From: an uncultured Tateyamaria sp.
GTDB lineage: Bacteria; Pseudomonadota; Alphaproteobacteria; Rhodobacterales; Rhodobacteraceae
Direction: 5' to 3'
DNA: 64,000 bases
NCBI RefSeq assembly: GCF_947503705.1
Contig: NZ_CANNES010000001.1
Coordinates: 998,501-1,062,500, forward strand
The notes under the pieces are model-generated. The model made no database searches, was not told the origin of the DNA, and saw nothing but the letters and a program-made list of their open reading frames with translations. This document shows positions 19,112 through 27,634 of the stretch, piece after piece (the first letter of the stretch is position 1; each line of letters starts with the position of its first letter). The translations under genes were made by a program, and so were the position numbers.

Positions 19112-19972
19112 ATGCGGACTGTTTATGTGAATGGCGACTACCTGCCAGAGAATGAGGCCAAGGTGTCGATCTTTGATCGTGGGTTCCTGATGGCGGATGG
19201 GGTCTATGAGGTAACATCCGTGTTGGATGGCAAGCTGATTGATTTTGACGGTCACGCCGTGCGTTTGCAGCGGTCTCTAGACGAGTTGGACATGGCATCG
19301 CCCATCTCCAAAGAGGACCTGTTGGAGGTTCACCGCGAATTGGTGCGTTTGAACGGCATCGAAGAGGGTATGATTTATTTGCAGATCACCCGCGGCGCCC
19401 CTGCTGATCGTGACTTTGCGTTTCCCGACCCGGAAACGACGCCTTCGACTATTGTATTGTTCACCCAAAACAAGCCCGGCCTGGCCGACAATCCGGCGGC
19501 AAAGAAGGGCATTAAGGTCATCAGCATTGAGGACATCCGTTGGGGTCGCCGCGACATCAAGACTGTGCAGCTTTTGTATCCATCCATGGGCAAGATGATG
19601 GCCAAAAAGGCGGGCGCGGATGACGCCTGGATGATCCAGGACGGTTTTGTCACCGAAGGCACATCCAACAACGCCTATATCGTGAAGGGCAACAAGATCA
19701 TCACCCGGGCCAAATCCAATGACATTTTGCACGGGATCACCCGGGCTGCCGTGCTGCGCTTTGCCGCCGAGGCGCAGATGGAAGTGGAAGAGCGCAACTT
19801 TACCATTGAAGAGGCCCGCGCCGCGGATGAAGCGTTTATCACTTCGGCCTCTACTTTCGTGATGCCAGTGGTGGAAATTGACGGCCACGCCCTGGGCGAT
19901 GGAACGCCGGGCCGTGTGGCCCCGCGTCTGCGCGAGATTTACCTGGACGAGAGCCGCAAAGTCGCGATGTAG
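19112..19972 (+). CDS. D-amino-acid transaminase
   Basis: The 286-residue PLP enzyme of fold type IV transfers amino groups between D-amino acids and 2-oxo acids. The Schiff-base lysine is Lys150 in RRDIKTVQLL and the cofactor-binding glutamate is Glu182 in TEGTSNN, both in the D-amino-acid transaminase pattern. Branched-chain aminotransferases share the fold, but the N-terminus (VYVNGDYLPENEAKVSIFDRGF) and the D-glutamate genes upstream favour the D-specific enzyme. It is probably the last gene of the dgcN operon. Confidence 0.9.
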   Translation: MRTVYVNGDYLPENEAKVSIFDRGFLMADGVYEVTSVLDGKLIDFDGHAVRLQRSLDELDMASPISKEDLLEVHRELVRLNGIEEGMIYLQITRGAPADRDFAFPDPETTPSTIVLFTQNKPGLADNPAAKKGIKVISIEDIRWGRRDIKTVQLLYPSMGKMMAKKAGADDAWMIQDGFVTEGTSNNAYIVKGNKIITRAKSNDILHGITRAAVLRFAAEAQMEVEERNFTIEEARAADEAFITSASTFVMPVVEIDGHALGDGTPGRVAPRLREIYLDESRKVAM

Positions 19973-20008
19973 CGACTGGATAGCATCCATGGCGGACCAA
20001 GGTCCGCC

Positions 20009-20608
20009 TTACGCAGTGTTGCCCGACCGGTTCACGGTTTCATCACCATTATGCACCAGTCGGGTGGACCAGGGGATAGGGTTGCGCAGGGCGAAATGGG
20101 CCATGCAGGCGCCTTCGGCCTCGTCGAGTAATTCCTGAATGCGCGCGCTGGGTTCGGGGCTGTCGATGATCACGTGGGTTTCCACCAACTCTGTTTCCCC
20201 TTGGGTTGTGTGCCCATGATCGCGCATATGCGACAGGTTCGTCTTGAACCGAACCCGCTGTTCAAGCCTGAGCGACGTGATTTCGATTTTGCGGGCAGTG
20301 TAGATGTCGGTGAGATGCGTCATCAGGCAGAACCCGATCCCGGCACAGAAATAGGCCAGCGGCGGCGGAGCCTGGTCATCGCCCACGGGTGGTTGTTCGT
20401 CGCAATAGAGCTTTAGCGGCGAAAAGCCGGGGATGTTCACCGACACCGTACCGGTCTTTTGCTGTTTGCTGTGTGCCTGCGCCACCAGGTTCACTTCGAA
20501 TTGCAGCGGTTCTGGTGGGCGGGCCCGTTTGAATGGGTCGGGTTCAAAATTGCTGGGTTCGGCCTTGGTCGTTGCGCGTTCGCCGACGCGGTAGGTGGTT
20601 TCTGACAT
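20009..20608 (-). CDS. OsmC-family protein
   Basis: The 199-residue protein has the OsmC/Ohr-like region from about residue 30, with the conserved cysteine in AYFCAGIGFCLMTHL. OsmC-type proteins are thiol peroxidases acting on organic hydroperoxides, but many family members are uncharacterised and this one has an extended N-terminus. The ATG at 20608 gives the natural start MSETTYRVGERATT; the frame runs further upstream only through intergenic sequence. It lies 77 bases after the DUF1244 gene, in the same direction. Confidence 0.83.
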   Translation of the reverse strand: MSETTYRVGERATTKAEPSNFEPDPFKRARPPEPLQFEVNLVAQAHSKQQKTGTVSVNIPGFSPLKLYCDEQPPVGDDQAPPPLAYFCAGIGFCLMTHLTDIYTARKIEITSLRLEQRVRFKTNLSHMRDHGHTTQGETELVETHVIIDSPEPSARIQELLDEAEGACMAHFALRNPIPWSTRLVHNGDETVNRSGNTA

Positions 20609-20685
20609 TTTGGGGCTCCGATGCTTTGGATACGGAACGTGGCGCGGCGCTGATGTGATGTCCAGCGTCGCGCGTGTGCGCGTGC

Positions 20686-21000
20686 CTAGCCCTTGTCGCC
20701 GACATTCTCGGCAAAGGCCGTTTTGAACGCTTCTTGCTGGGCGCCGGTGGCATCGGTCTGATAATTTACTTTCCAATCGGCCATCGTCATGCCGTAAAAG
20801 CTTTCGCGGGCCTCGTCCTTGGTCATTTCGATGCCTTTTTCCGCTGCGGCCTCTTGATACCAGCGGCTCAGACAATTCCGGCAAAAGCCTGTCAGGTTCA
20901 TCATGTCGATGTTTTGCACGTCGGTCCGGTCCTGCATCAGGTGCTGGCGCAGGCGGCGGAAGGCGGCGGCTTCAAGCTCGATCTGGGTTTGGGCGTCCAT
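20686..21000 (-). CDS. DUF1244-domain protein
   Basis: The 104-residue protein matches the DUF1244 family, with the hallmark FCRNCLSRWYQEAA around residues 39-52 and DEARESFYGMTMADWK further on. It is small, soluble and of unknown function, and is widespread in proteobacteria. The closely spaced cysteines suggest metal or redox activity, but that is inference. Confidence 0.9.
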   Translation of the reverse strand: MDAQTQIELEAAAFRRLRQHLMQDRTDVQNIDMMNLTGFCRNCLSRWYQEAAAEKGIEMTKDEARESFYGMTMADWKVNYQTDATGAQQEAFKTAFAENVGDKG

Positions 21001-21027
21001 GGGTTTGATCCTTTCTGAGGCGTCGGA

Positions 21028-21075
21028 CTGGGGCTCTGCCCCAGACCCCGGCAGTATTTATGGAACAATGAAGGG
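21028..21075 (+). repeat. Hairpin plus dispersed intergenic motif
   Basis: CTGGGGC-TCT-GCCCCAG (21028-21044) forms a perfect 7-bp hairpin and is followed by AGTATTTATGGAACAATGAAGG (21053-21074). The element lies between two genes on the opposite strand. The same hairpin-plus-tail layout occurs at 39522-39602. Confidence 0.5.
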
Positions 21076-21080
21076 CTGGG

Positions 21081-21818
21081 TCAGAGATTGGCGTCCTGGC
21101 GTGCTGCTTCAAGGTGGGGGGCGATGATCTGCGCCCATTTTTGTTGTTGGTCTGCCTGATGGATCAGGTCCTGACGGACTTCCAGCAGCGCGTTGGGCCG
21201 CCCATGACGCAGCGCATGTTGGTCAATGCTGTCGCCGGGCAAGTGACCACCGTAAGGTTCATTATCGCCAACTGGTGTGCTCAACGCTCCTTGGAGCCGG
21301 GTCAGAAGCGGGTCTGCGAAGCGTCGGTCATGGGCCGAAAGCACGCCGACCTCCCATGGGCGGGGCGCGTATCCATTGAGTTGTGGTGTAAAGCTATGGA
21401 CCGACACAATTGCGATGCCGGGCCGTGCCGCCAGTGTGCCAAGCGCGTCGTGGTAGGGTTGATAAAGTTGGTCGATCCGTGCCTGACGCTCGCCATCGCT
21501 CAGGTGTCGGTTGCCGGGGATGATCGTGCCATCGTAAAGCTGCATGACCAAAGTGGGATCATCGAGGCCCCGGTTCGGGTCGATCACCAGCCGCGAAAAA
21601 TTCGAGCAGATCACAGGCGCGTTCAAGAGGGTGCCGAGCGCCAGCGCGACCCCTTGCCCGCCGATATCGTAGGCGATGTGCCGCGCCATATCAGCCTCTG
21701 GCAGGCCCAATGTGCCGCCATTTACGAAATCGGGCACAGTGTTTGTCGCGTGATCGCAGGTAACCAGCCAGTTGCCCGTCCGATCACTGCCATGGATAAA
21801 AAAGGGGGAATATGTCAT
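21081..21818 (-). CDS. N-formylglutamate amidohydrolase family protein
   Basis: The 245-residue protein matches the N-formylglutamate deformylase family, with VTCDHATNTVP near residue 19, YDIGG, a conserved SNFSRLVIDPNR segment and IVSVHSFTP. The classical enzyme hydrolyses N-formyl-L-glutamate in histidine degradation, but family members in this clade are often uncharacterised and no hut gene is nearby. I chose the ATG at 21818, just before the conserved N-terminus. Confidence 0.85.
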   Translation of the reverse strand: MTYSPFFIHGSDRTGNWLVTCDHATNTVPDFVNGGTLGLPEADMARHIAYDIGGQGVALALGTLLNAPVICSNFSRLVIDPNRGLDDPTLVMQLYDGTIIPGNRHLSDGERQARIDQLYQPYHDALGTLAARPGIAIVSVHSFTPQLNGYAPRPWEVGVLSAHDRRFADPLLTRLQGALSTPVGDNEPYGGHLPGDSIDQHALRHGRPNALLEVRQDLIHQADQQQKWAQIIAPHLEAARQDANL

Positions 21819-21931
21819 CGTGCTGTCACCAAATTTGAAGCAGGTGTACGGCAGTTGCCTAGAGATGTGAATTGGGCAATAACGTGCCAACTGTTAGCGG
21901 TATCAGATAAATTCGGAAAAGAGACAGCATC

Positions 21932-23377
21932 ATGCGACGCCTGCGGAATGTGAAAATCGTGGCCACCCTTGGCCCGGCTTCGGACACTTACGAGATGATC
22001 CGGGCATTGCACGAAAACGGGGCGGATGTTTTTCGCCTGAACATGTCGCACGGTACGCAGGCCGAGATCGCGGAAAAGCATCGCATCATTCGTCAGGTCG
22101 AAGAAGACTTGAGCTCGACCATCGGCATTTTGGCCGACCTTCAGGGCCCCAAGCTGCGCGTGGGTGTTTTTGCCAGCGACGGTGAGATGTTGGACGAGGG
22201 CGCGTCTTTTCGGTTGGACCTGGACAAGGCCGAGGGCGACAGCTCTCGTGTGTGCCTCCCACACCCAGAAATCTTTGCGGCGCTGGAGCCTGGTAAGACT
22301 CTGCTGGTCAACGATGGCAAAATCCGCCTCCGGGTAGAAACCTGCGGCCCTGACTTTGCCAACTGTATCGTTGTGGCCGGCGGCGTGATTTCCGATCGCA
22401 AGGGCGTGAACGTACCGGATGTAGAGCTGCCCCTGGCGGCCTTGTCAGAAAAGGACCGCGCCGATCTGGAATTTGCGGCCCAGCTGGGTGTTGACTGGAT
22501 GGCGCTCAGCTTTGTCCAACGTGCCGCGGATGTCCAAGAGGCCCGTGATTTGATCAAAGGCCGCGCTGCGGTTCTGTCCAAGATCGAAAAGCCCAATGCG
22601 GTGGAACGCTTTGATGAAATTCTGGCGGTGAGCGATGGGATCATGGTGGCCCGTGGCGATCTGGGTGTGGAATTGCCGGTGCAGGCGGTTCCCCCGATCC
22701 AGAAACGCCTGGTGCGCAAGTGCCGCAATGCGGCCAAACCGGTGATCGTGGCCACACAGATGCTGGAATCCATGATCGAAAGCCCGATGCCGACCCGTGC
22801 CGAAGTGTCAGATGTGGCCACGGCCATCTATGAGGGGGCGGACGCTGTGATGTTGAGCGCGGAAAGCGCGGCAGGCAGCTATCCCATCGAGGCGGTGACC
22901 ACGATGGACAATGTGGCTGCCGAGGTGGAGCGCGATCCGACTTATACCCAGATCATCGAATCGAGCCGGACCTCGAACCGCGGCTCTGTGGCCAATGGTA
23001 TTGTGGCCGCCGCCCGCGAGATCGCGGAAACGGCTGATATCAAGGCCATTGCCTGTTTCACCCAAAGCGGGACAACGGCCCTGCTGACCGCGCGCGAACG
23101 GCCTCGCGTGCCGATTATCGCCTTGACCCCGCTGGTGGGTACGGCCCGCCGTCTGGCGCTCAGCTGGGGTTGCAACTGTGTGATCACCGGGGTGATGGAT
23201 CGCTTTAAGGGGGCGGTTGTCGGGGCCGCCAAGGCCGCGCGGGATGAGGGCTTTGCCACCGCCGACGACCAGATCGTCGTGACGGCCGGCGTACCTTTCA
23301 ACGTGACGGGCAGCACAAATATTCTGCGCGTTGCCCCCTGTGATGAACGTTTGATTTACTCAACTGATCCAGAGTAA
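21932..23377 (+). CDS. pyk: Pyruvate kinase
   Basis: The 481-residue enzyme converts phosphoenolpyruvate and ADP to pyruvate and ATP. It has the N-terminal KIVATLGPAS and RLNMSHG, the catalytic lysine and Mg-binding glutamate in SKIEKPNAV, and the signature VIVATQMLESM with LSAESAAG. The C-terminal regulatory domain (about residues 345-475) is present. It is followed by a small membrane-protein gene in the same direction. Confidence 0.97.
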   Translation: MRRLRNVKIVATLGPASDTYEMIRALHENGADVFRLNMSHGTQAEIAEKHRIIRQVEEDLSSTIGILADLQGPKLRVGVFASDGEMLDEGASFRLDLDKAEGDSSRVCLPHPEIFAALEPGKTLLVNDGKIRLRVETCGPDFANCIVVAGGVISDRKGVNVPDVELPLAALSEKDRADLEFAAQLGVDWMALSFVQRAADVQEARDLIKGRAAVLSKIEKPNAVERFDEILAVSDGIMVARGDLGVELPVQAVPPIQKRLVRKCRNAAKPVIVATQMLESMIESPMPTRAEVSDVATAIYEGADAVMLSAESAAGSYPIEAVTTMDNVAAEVERDPTYTQIIESSRTSNRGSVANGIVAAAREIAETADIKAIACFTQSGTTALLTARERPRVPIIALTPLVGTARRLALSWGCNCVITGVMDRFKGAVVGAAKAARDEGFATADDQIVVTAGVPFNVTGSTNILRVAPCDERLIYSTDPE

Positions 23378-23407
23378 CCTCGCCGCGTTATAGGTAAGGT
23401 TACTGTT

Positions 23408-23629
23408 TTGGACTCTGATCTGTTTTTGGTGCTGGGGATTATCCTGGCTGGATTTTCCATTCCCTCCATCCTGTCGGCAATGACGGACGGGCGCGCGCCG
23501 CGTGCGTCTGCGTTGACCATTCTGATTGCGGGGGGAATGGTGCTCTATGCGATCCAGACGCAGCCAGGGGGATATGAGCTGCAAAGCATTCCGGACGTGT
23601 TTGTGCGCGTCTTTGCCCGCTTTATCTAA
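23408..23629 (+). CDS. Small membrane protein of unknown function
   Basis: The 73-residue product, translated from a TTG with AAGG upstream, has two hydrophobic segments (about residues 4-24 and 37-51). It lies 30 bases after pyk and is likely co-transcribed with it. I know no function for it. Confidence 0.65.
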   Translation: MDSDLFLVLGIILAGFSIPSILSAMTDGRAPRASALTILIAGGMVLYAIQTQPGGYELQSIPDVFVRVFARFI

Positions 23630-23885
23630 GGCCAATCCCGAACTGAAAGCGATGCGCCTCGGCGATTAGGGCGCTCGGTGACCGCACTGGACAGTGGCGG
23701 CGTGATGCGGGGCCATCAGTTATGCGCTGGCGCAATGCAAACGGGCCTGTCCAGCAATGGCCAGAGCGGCAATTTATGCTTGCTCCTTGGCCCGATCCCT
23801 CCTAAGAGACGTTTCGTTCCGCGCGGCCGGCCGATAGTGGCATGCCGAGTCGCGCATTGACCGAACTCAGATCAAGGAGACGGAA
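23630..23885 (+). other. Leader region upstream of rpmI
   Basis: These 256 bases carry no convincing gene. The sequence is G+C-rich and could fold, so it may be the ribosomal-protein leader, but I cannot match it to a known L20-responsive structure. infC, which often precedes rpmI, is not here. Confidence 0.35.
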
Positions 23886-24086
23886 ATGCCCAAGATGAAG
23901 ACGAAATCGAGCGCCAAAAAGCGCTTTAAGGTGACGGCCACCGGTAAGGTGATGGCCGGTCAGGCAGGCAAACGGCACGGCATGATCAAGCGTACGCGCA
24001 AGTTCATCCGCGACGCGCGGGGCACAACGACCCTGTCCGCACCCGACGCCAAAATCGTCAAGGGCTTCATGCCCTACGACCGCTAA
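23886..24086 (+). CDS. rpmI: 50S ribosomal protein L35
   Basis: The 66-residue basic protein starts [20 protein letters not shown] and has the family's normal length. It sits 18 bases before rplT with AAGGAG sites before both genes, the conserved rpmI-rplT operon. Confidence 0.97.
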   Translation: MPKMKTKSSAKKRFKVTATGKVMAGQAGKRHGMIKRTRKFIRDARGTTTLSAPDAKIVKGFMPYDR

Positions 24087-24104
24087 GCCTGAAGGAGAGC
24101 TGAT

Positions 24105-24470
24105 ATGTCCCGCACCAAAGGTGGTACAGTTACCCACGCCCGTCACAAGAAGGTCATCAAGGCCGCCAAAGGTTATTATGGCCGCCGCAAAAGCACCTTC
24201 AAGGTTGCCCGCCAGGCCGTTGACAAAGCCAACCAATACGCAACCCGCGACCGCCATAACCGCAAGCGGAATTTCCGTGCTTTGTGGATCCAGCGGATCA
24301 ACGCTGCTGTGCGCGCGCATGACGAAGCCTTGACATATAGCCGTTTCATCAACGGTCTGTCCTTGGCTGGTATCGAAGTAGACCGTAAGGTTCTGGCCGA
24401 TCTGGCCGTCAACGAGCCCGACGCATTCGCGGCGATCGTGGACCAAGCCAAAGGCGCGCTGAGCGCCTGA
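24105..24470 (+). CDS. rplT: 50S ribosomal protein L20
   Basis: The 121-residue protein is an early 23S rRNA-binding assembly protein. It has the usual basic N-terminus ([28 protein letters not shown]) and the [18 protein letters not shown] core. In many bacteria pheS and pheT follow directly; here about 6 kb of other genes intervene. A strong terminator closes the operon. Confidence 0.97.
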   Translation: MSRTKGGTVTHARHKKVIKAAKGYYGRRKSTFKVARQAVDKANQYATRDRHNRKRNFRALWIQRINAAVRAHDEALTYSRFINGLSLAGIEVDRKVLADLAVNEPDAFAAIVDQAKGALSA

Positions 24471-24497
24471 TCGCCGAGCATCGGCACGACATTGCCA

Positions 24498-24534
24498 AAA
24501 GGCCCCGTTCCAGACCGGAGCGGGGCCTTTTTCG
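24498..24534 (+). terminator. Rho-independent terminator of rpmI-rplT
   Basis: The arms AAAGGCCCCG and CGGGGCCTTT (24498-24507 and 24521-24530) pair perfectly around a 13-base loop and are followed by a T-run. Confidence 0.9.
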
Positions 24535-24624
24535 TCACAATTCCCCATGTAATGAACACGGTTTGGGCACAGTTCAGTAACCATACTCGGCTACACACGT
24601 GCGAAACGAAACAGTGGCGAAACC

Positions 24625-25686
24625 GTGGCGCGGATCAGCGAACTTCATTATTCTAATGCCTATGCGCGTAATTCGGGCGTATCGGAATTCCTTGAGGTTG
24701 CGCTGGGCCCTTCGGATGATCCCGCGGATTTCGTTGTCGGTTTTTACCAAAGCGACGGAACTCTGGGCCTTGAGGTGACCCTGGATGACCCTCGTGTCAT
24801 CCAAACCGTAGATCCTGACAATGGCGAGGTCATCTATGTTCTGTCGGCGGATAACCTGCCGATTGCGCTGACCGATCCGGATGGCGGTGGGGCAAATAAT
24901 TACGAAGCGTACGCTTTGACCAACACAGATACCGGTGAGGTTCTGGACTTCTACGACATTGGCGGTGGAACGCAGAACATCGTCGCCCAGAGCGGTGCCG
25001 CGGCCGGGGCAACCTCGGAAAACCTTGCGGTGGTTGTGGGCCCGGACGCCACCACCACATCGATCCAGTTCAACCAACCCAACCCCAATACGCTGACCTA
25101 TGAGGCGACAAGTTCGGGTGACACTGGCATTGCCTGTTTCGTGGCGGGCACGTTGATCGACACTGTTGCGGGCCCCACACGGGTCGAGGCGTTGCAAGCG
25201 GGCGACATCGTCCTGACCGAAGATCATGGTCCACGCCCGCTGAGTTGGACAGGGCGGCGCACGGTATTGGGCATGGGCGACTTTGCCCCGATCTGCATCC
25301 TGCCTGGCGCATACGGTGCCGTCGCCCCTGTTTGGGTGTCACCGCAGCACCGCATTCTGGTCAGCGACTGGCGCGCCCAGCTTTATTGTGGCGAGGACGA
25401 GGTGCTGATTGCCGCCAAGGCGTTGCTGGATGGCCACCGGGTCATACAGATGCCGCGCCGAGCGGTGACGTATGTGCATCTTCTTTTCGACGGTCATGAG
25501 ATTGTTCAAAGCCATGGGCTACGCAGCGAAAGCTATTTCCCTGTCGCCGCTGAGACCGCGGGTTGGTGTCCGGAAACGCTGCGGGAACTGACGGCCCTGT
25601 TCCCGGATATCGCGGAGCACGGCATCGGAGTAACGGCCAGGCCCGTTCAAACCGTGCGCTACGGTCCGGTGCTGCGCGCCGCCTGA
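24625..25686 (+). CDS. Hint-domain protein with lamin-tail-like N-terminus
   Basis: The 353-residue protein has a C-terminal Hint (hedgehog/intein) module of the Hint_2 type starting at Cys171 in GIACFVAGTLIDT, with VEALQAGDIVLTED and the histidine-containing VSPQHRILVSDW. The N-terminal 130 residues (ISELHYSNAYARNSGVSEFLEVALG) resemble a lamin-tail domain. Hint modules can self-cleave at the cysteine; here the likely outcome is release of the N-terminal domain, which is inference. The start is a GTG with a poor ribosome binding site, so it could be slightly off. No signal peptide is visible; Roseobacter proteins of this type are often exported by type I systems. Confidence 0.8.
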   Translation: MARISELHYSNAYARNSGVSEFLEVALGPSDDPADFVVGFYQSDGTLGLEVTLDDPRVIQTVDPDNGEVIYVLSADNLPIALTDPDGGGANNYEAYALTNTDTGEVLDFYDIGGGTQNIVAQSGAAAGATSENLAVVVGPDATTTSIQFNQPNPNTLTYEATSSGDTGIACFVAGTLIDTVAGPTRVEALQAGDIVLTEDHGPRPLSWTGRRTVLGMGDFAPICILPGAYGAVAPVWVSPQHRILVSDWRAQLYCGEDEVLIAAKALLDGHRVIQMPRRAVTYVHLLFDGHEIVQSHGLRSESYFPVAAETAGWCPETLRELTALFPDIAEHGIGVTARPVQTVRYGPVLRAA

Positions 25687-25819
25687 ACCCACGCGTTGGC
25701 AGGTGTGCACACGGCCAAGTAGTTTTTGGCAAAAAGACCTGCAAAAACCGCCCCTTTGCCCCCTCTTTCATTGCGCGACATGTCCAAACTGTGCATTGAA
25801 AAAGGTGGGGATAGACGAA

Positions 25820-27523
25820 ATGACCACTGAACGTGCCTTCGACAGACGGTTGGTCGCCATTTTGGCGGCTGATATCGTTGGGTTTTCCCGCTTGATGGAG
25901 CGGGACGAAGAAGGTGTCATTCGTAGGCAGGCCGATATTATGGCGGGTCCCTTTGCCGAGTGCATCGCCGAGGGCCACGGCCGCATCATCAAGACGACGG
26001 GCGATGGCGCGCTGGTCGAATTCAGCAGTGCGGTGGCCGCCGTCCGCGCCGCCATGGCCTTTCAGCACCACATGACCGTCCAGGAAAGCAGCTGGCCCGA
26101 AGTGCTGCGTATCCGTTACCGCATTGGCGTCAATCTGGGCGATGTGGTGATGCGTGACGGAGATGTCTGGGGCGATGGCGTGAACCTTGCCGCGCGGCTC
26201 GAAGGGTTGGCTGATCCCGGCGGCATCGCAATCTCGTCGGCGGTTTTTGAGCAGATTGTCGGGAATCTGGGCAGTGAATTTGAAGATACCGGGGACCGGC
26301 AGGTCAAGAATATCGCTCGTGCGATCCGCATGTATAAATGGACGGGGAACCCGATCCAGCAGCCGGTGATGCGAGCCGTGCGTTCGCGAGGGCAAAAGCC
26401 CGTCGTGGCGCTGCGCGCCTTTGACGTGCTTGGTCGGTCGGACGACGGCGAAATGCTGGCGCTGGCCTGCCACGAGGCGGTGACGGCGACATTGTCAAAC
26501 CACACGGGATCTGAGGTGGTGCAGGACGAGGCGCAAGCCGGTTACGTGGGCATTGCCAGCTTTCAGATGATCGGCAATCGTTATCGTGTGATCATCAAAT
26601 GCCTTGATACGGACGAAAACAAGACCTTTGGCACCGTCCGTTTTGATGGTCAGATCGAAGATATCTTTGCCACTCAGGATGAGCTGTCCTCTCACATTGC
26701 CACGGCTATTCGCGCGGCCATCACAGCCCGCGAAGTCGACAAGCGCGACGATGGCGAAGAGGCCGATATCGAGCACATGATCGGCAAGTCAGGCGTTCTC
26801 TTGTTGGGAGCGGACCGGGCCGAATGGGACGTGGCGGGCAAGCTGATCGACCTGGTACTGGAGCAGGAACCCGACAACTTCATGGCACTAGCCCTGCGCG
26901 CGGCGCATCTGATGTATGAGGCGAAATGTGGGTATCGCCACGTGTCTGACGCAGATGCACGCACGGCCTATCAGTGTCTGCGCCGCTCGCTGAGCTTGAA
27001 CACCCACAGCGATTTCGTGAACGTCATCCAAAGCTCGTACAATGTGTGGGTGACGGGCGATATTCCGGCGGCGCTGCGGGACGTGCAGCGCGCGCTCGAG
27101 ATCAATCCGCATTTTGGCACGGGCCAGGCGATGCTGGGCCTCATCACGATCCTGAATGGCGAATACCGCGTCGGGGTTGAGGCGATCAGCCGGGTCACAG
27201 CCTCGCTGAACCAGAACCCGATTTACCACCTTGTCGCAGGCAGCGAAGCGCTGGGCCATTTCGCCTTGGGTGCTGACGAGCGCTGTCTGGACTGCGCGCA
27301 CCGATCGCTCCAACAGCAGCCCACTTTTGTGCAATCCATGCTGCATGTGATTGCCGTGGCCCAACGCATGGGCGACACAGGGCAGGTGGCACGGATGAAA
27401 GACCAACTGCTCTCCGATCACAACGAATTCCGCCTTGAAGATATGCGGCCCATCCCGTTCCGCGATGCGGATCAGTGGGCGCAATACCGGGCCTTGCTGC
27501 GCCAGGCGGGCCTGCCGGAATAA
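25820..27523 (+). CDS. Class III adenylate/guanylate cyclase with C-terminal TPR-like region
   Basis: The 567-residue protein has an N-terminal class III cyclase catalytic domain (about residues 8-180). Metal-binding aspartates are visible in LAADIVGFSRLM and KTTGDGALVEF, and VWGDGVNLAARLE is also present. A central region (PVVALRAFDVLGRSDDGE) resembles the TolB-like/FlgO-like modules found in such proteins, and a helical TPR-like tail follows (ALEINPHFGTGQAMLGLI). It should make a cyclic nucleotide in response to an unknown signal. The ATG at 25820 has AAAGGTGG upstream. Confidence 0.85.
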   Translation: MTTERAFDRRLVAILAADIVGFSRLMERDEEGVIRRQADIMAGPFAECIAEGHGRIIKTTGDGALVEFSSAVAAVRAAMAFQHHMTVQESSWPEVLRIRYRIGVNLGDVVMRDGDVWGDGVNLAARLEGLADPGGIAISSAVFEQIVGNLGSEFEDTGDRQVKNIARAIRMYKWTGNPIQQPVMRAVRSRGQKPVVALRAFDVLGRSDDGEMLALACHEAVTATLSNHTGSEVVQDEAQAGYVGIASFQMIGNRYRVIIKCLDTDENKTFGTVRFDGQIEDIFATQDELSSHIATAIRAAITAREVDKRDDGEEADIEHMIGKSGVLLLGADRAEWDVAGKLIDLVLEQEPDNFMALALRAAHLMYEAKCGYRHVSDADARTAYQCLRRSLSLNTHSDFVNVIQSSYNVWVTGDIPAALRDVQRALEINPHFGTGQAMLGLITILNGEYRVGVEAISRVTASLNQNPIYHLVAGSEALGHFALGADERCLDCAHRSLQQQPTFVQSMLHVIAVAQRMGDTGQVARMKDQLLSDHNEFRLEDMRPIPFRDADQWAQYRALLRQAGLPE

Positions 27524-27634
27524 TCGAGATCGCAGGGGTTTGAAGACCTCGGTTCGTCTACGGCTCACCATCACTCTTTTCAGAATTTTGGATTTGTGTA
27601 CTCTTATCGCGTGAATTTTTTGGCGAGGTTTGAT

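Noticed and set aside
23678-23860. 60-codon frame upstream of rpmI
   Set aside because: No ribosome binding site, no membrane or signal features, and unlikely composition. It is more probably untranslated leader.
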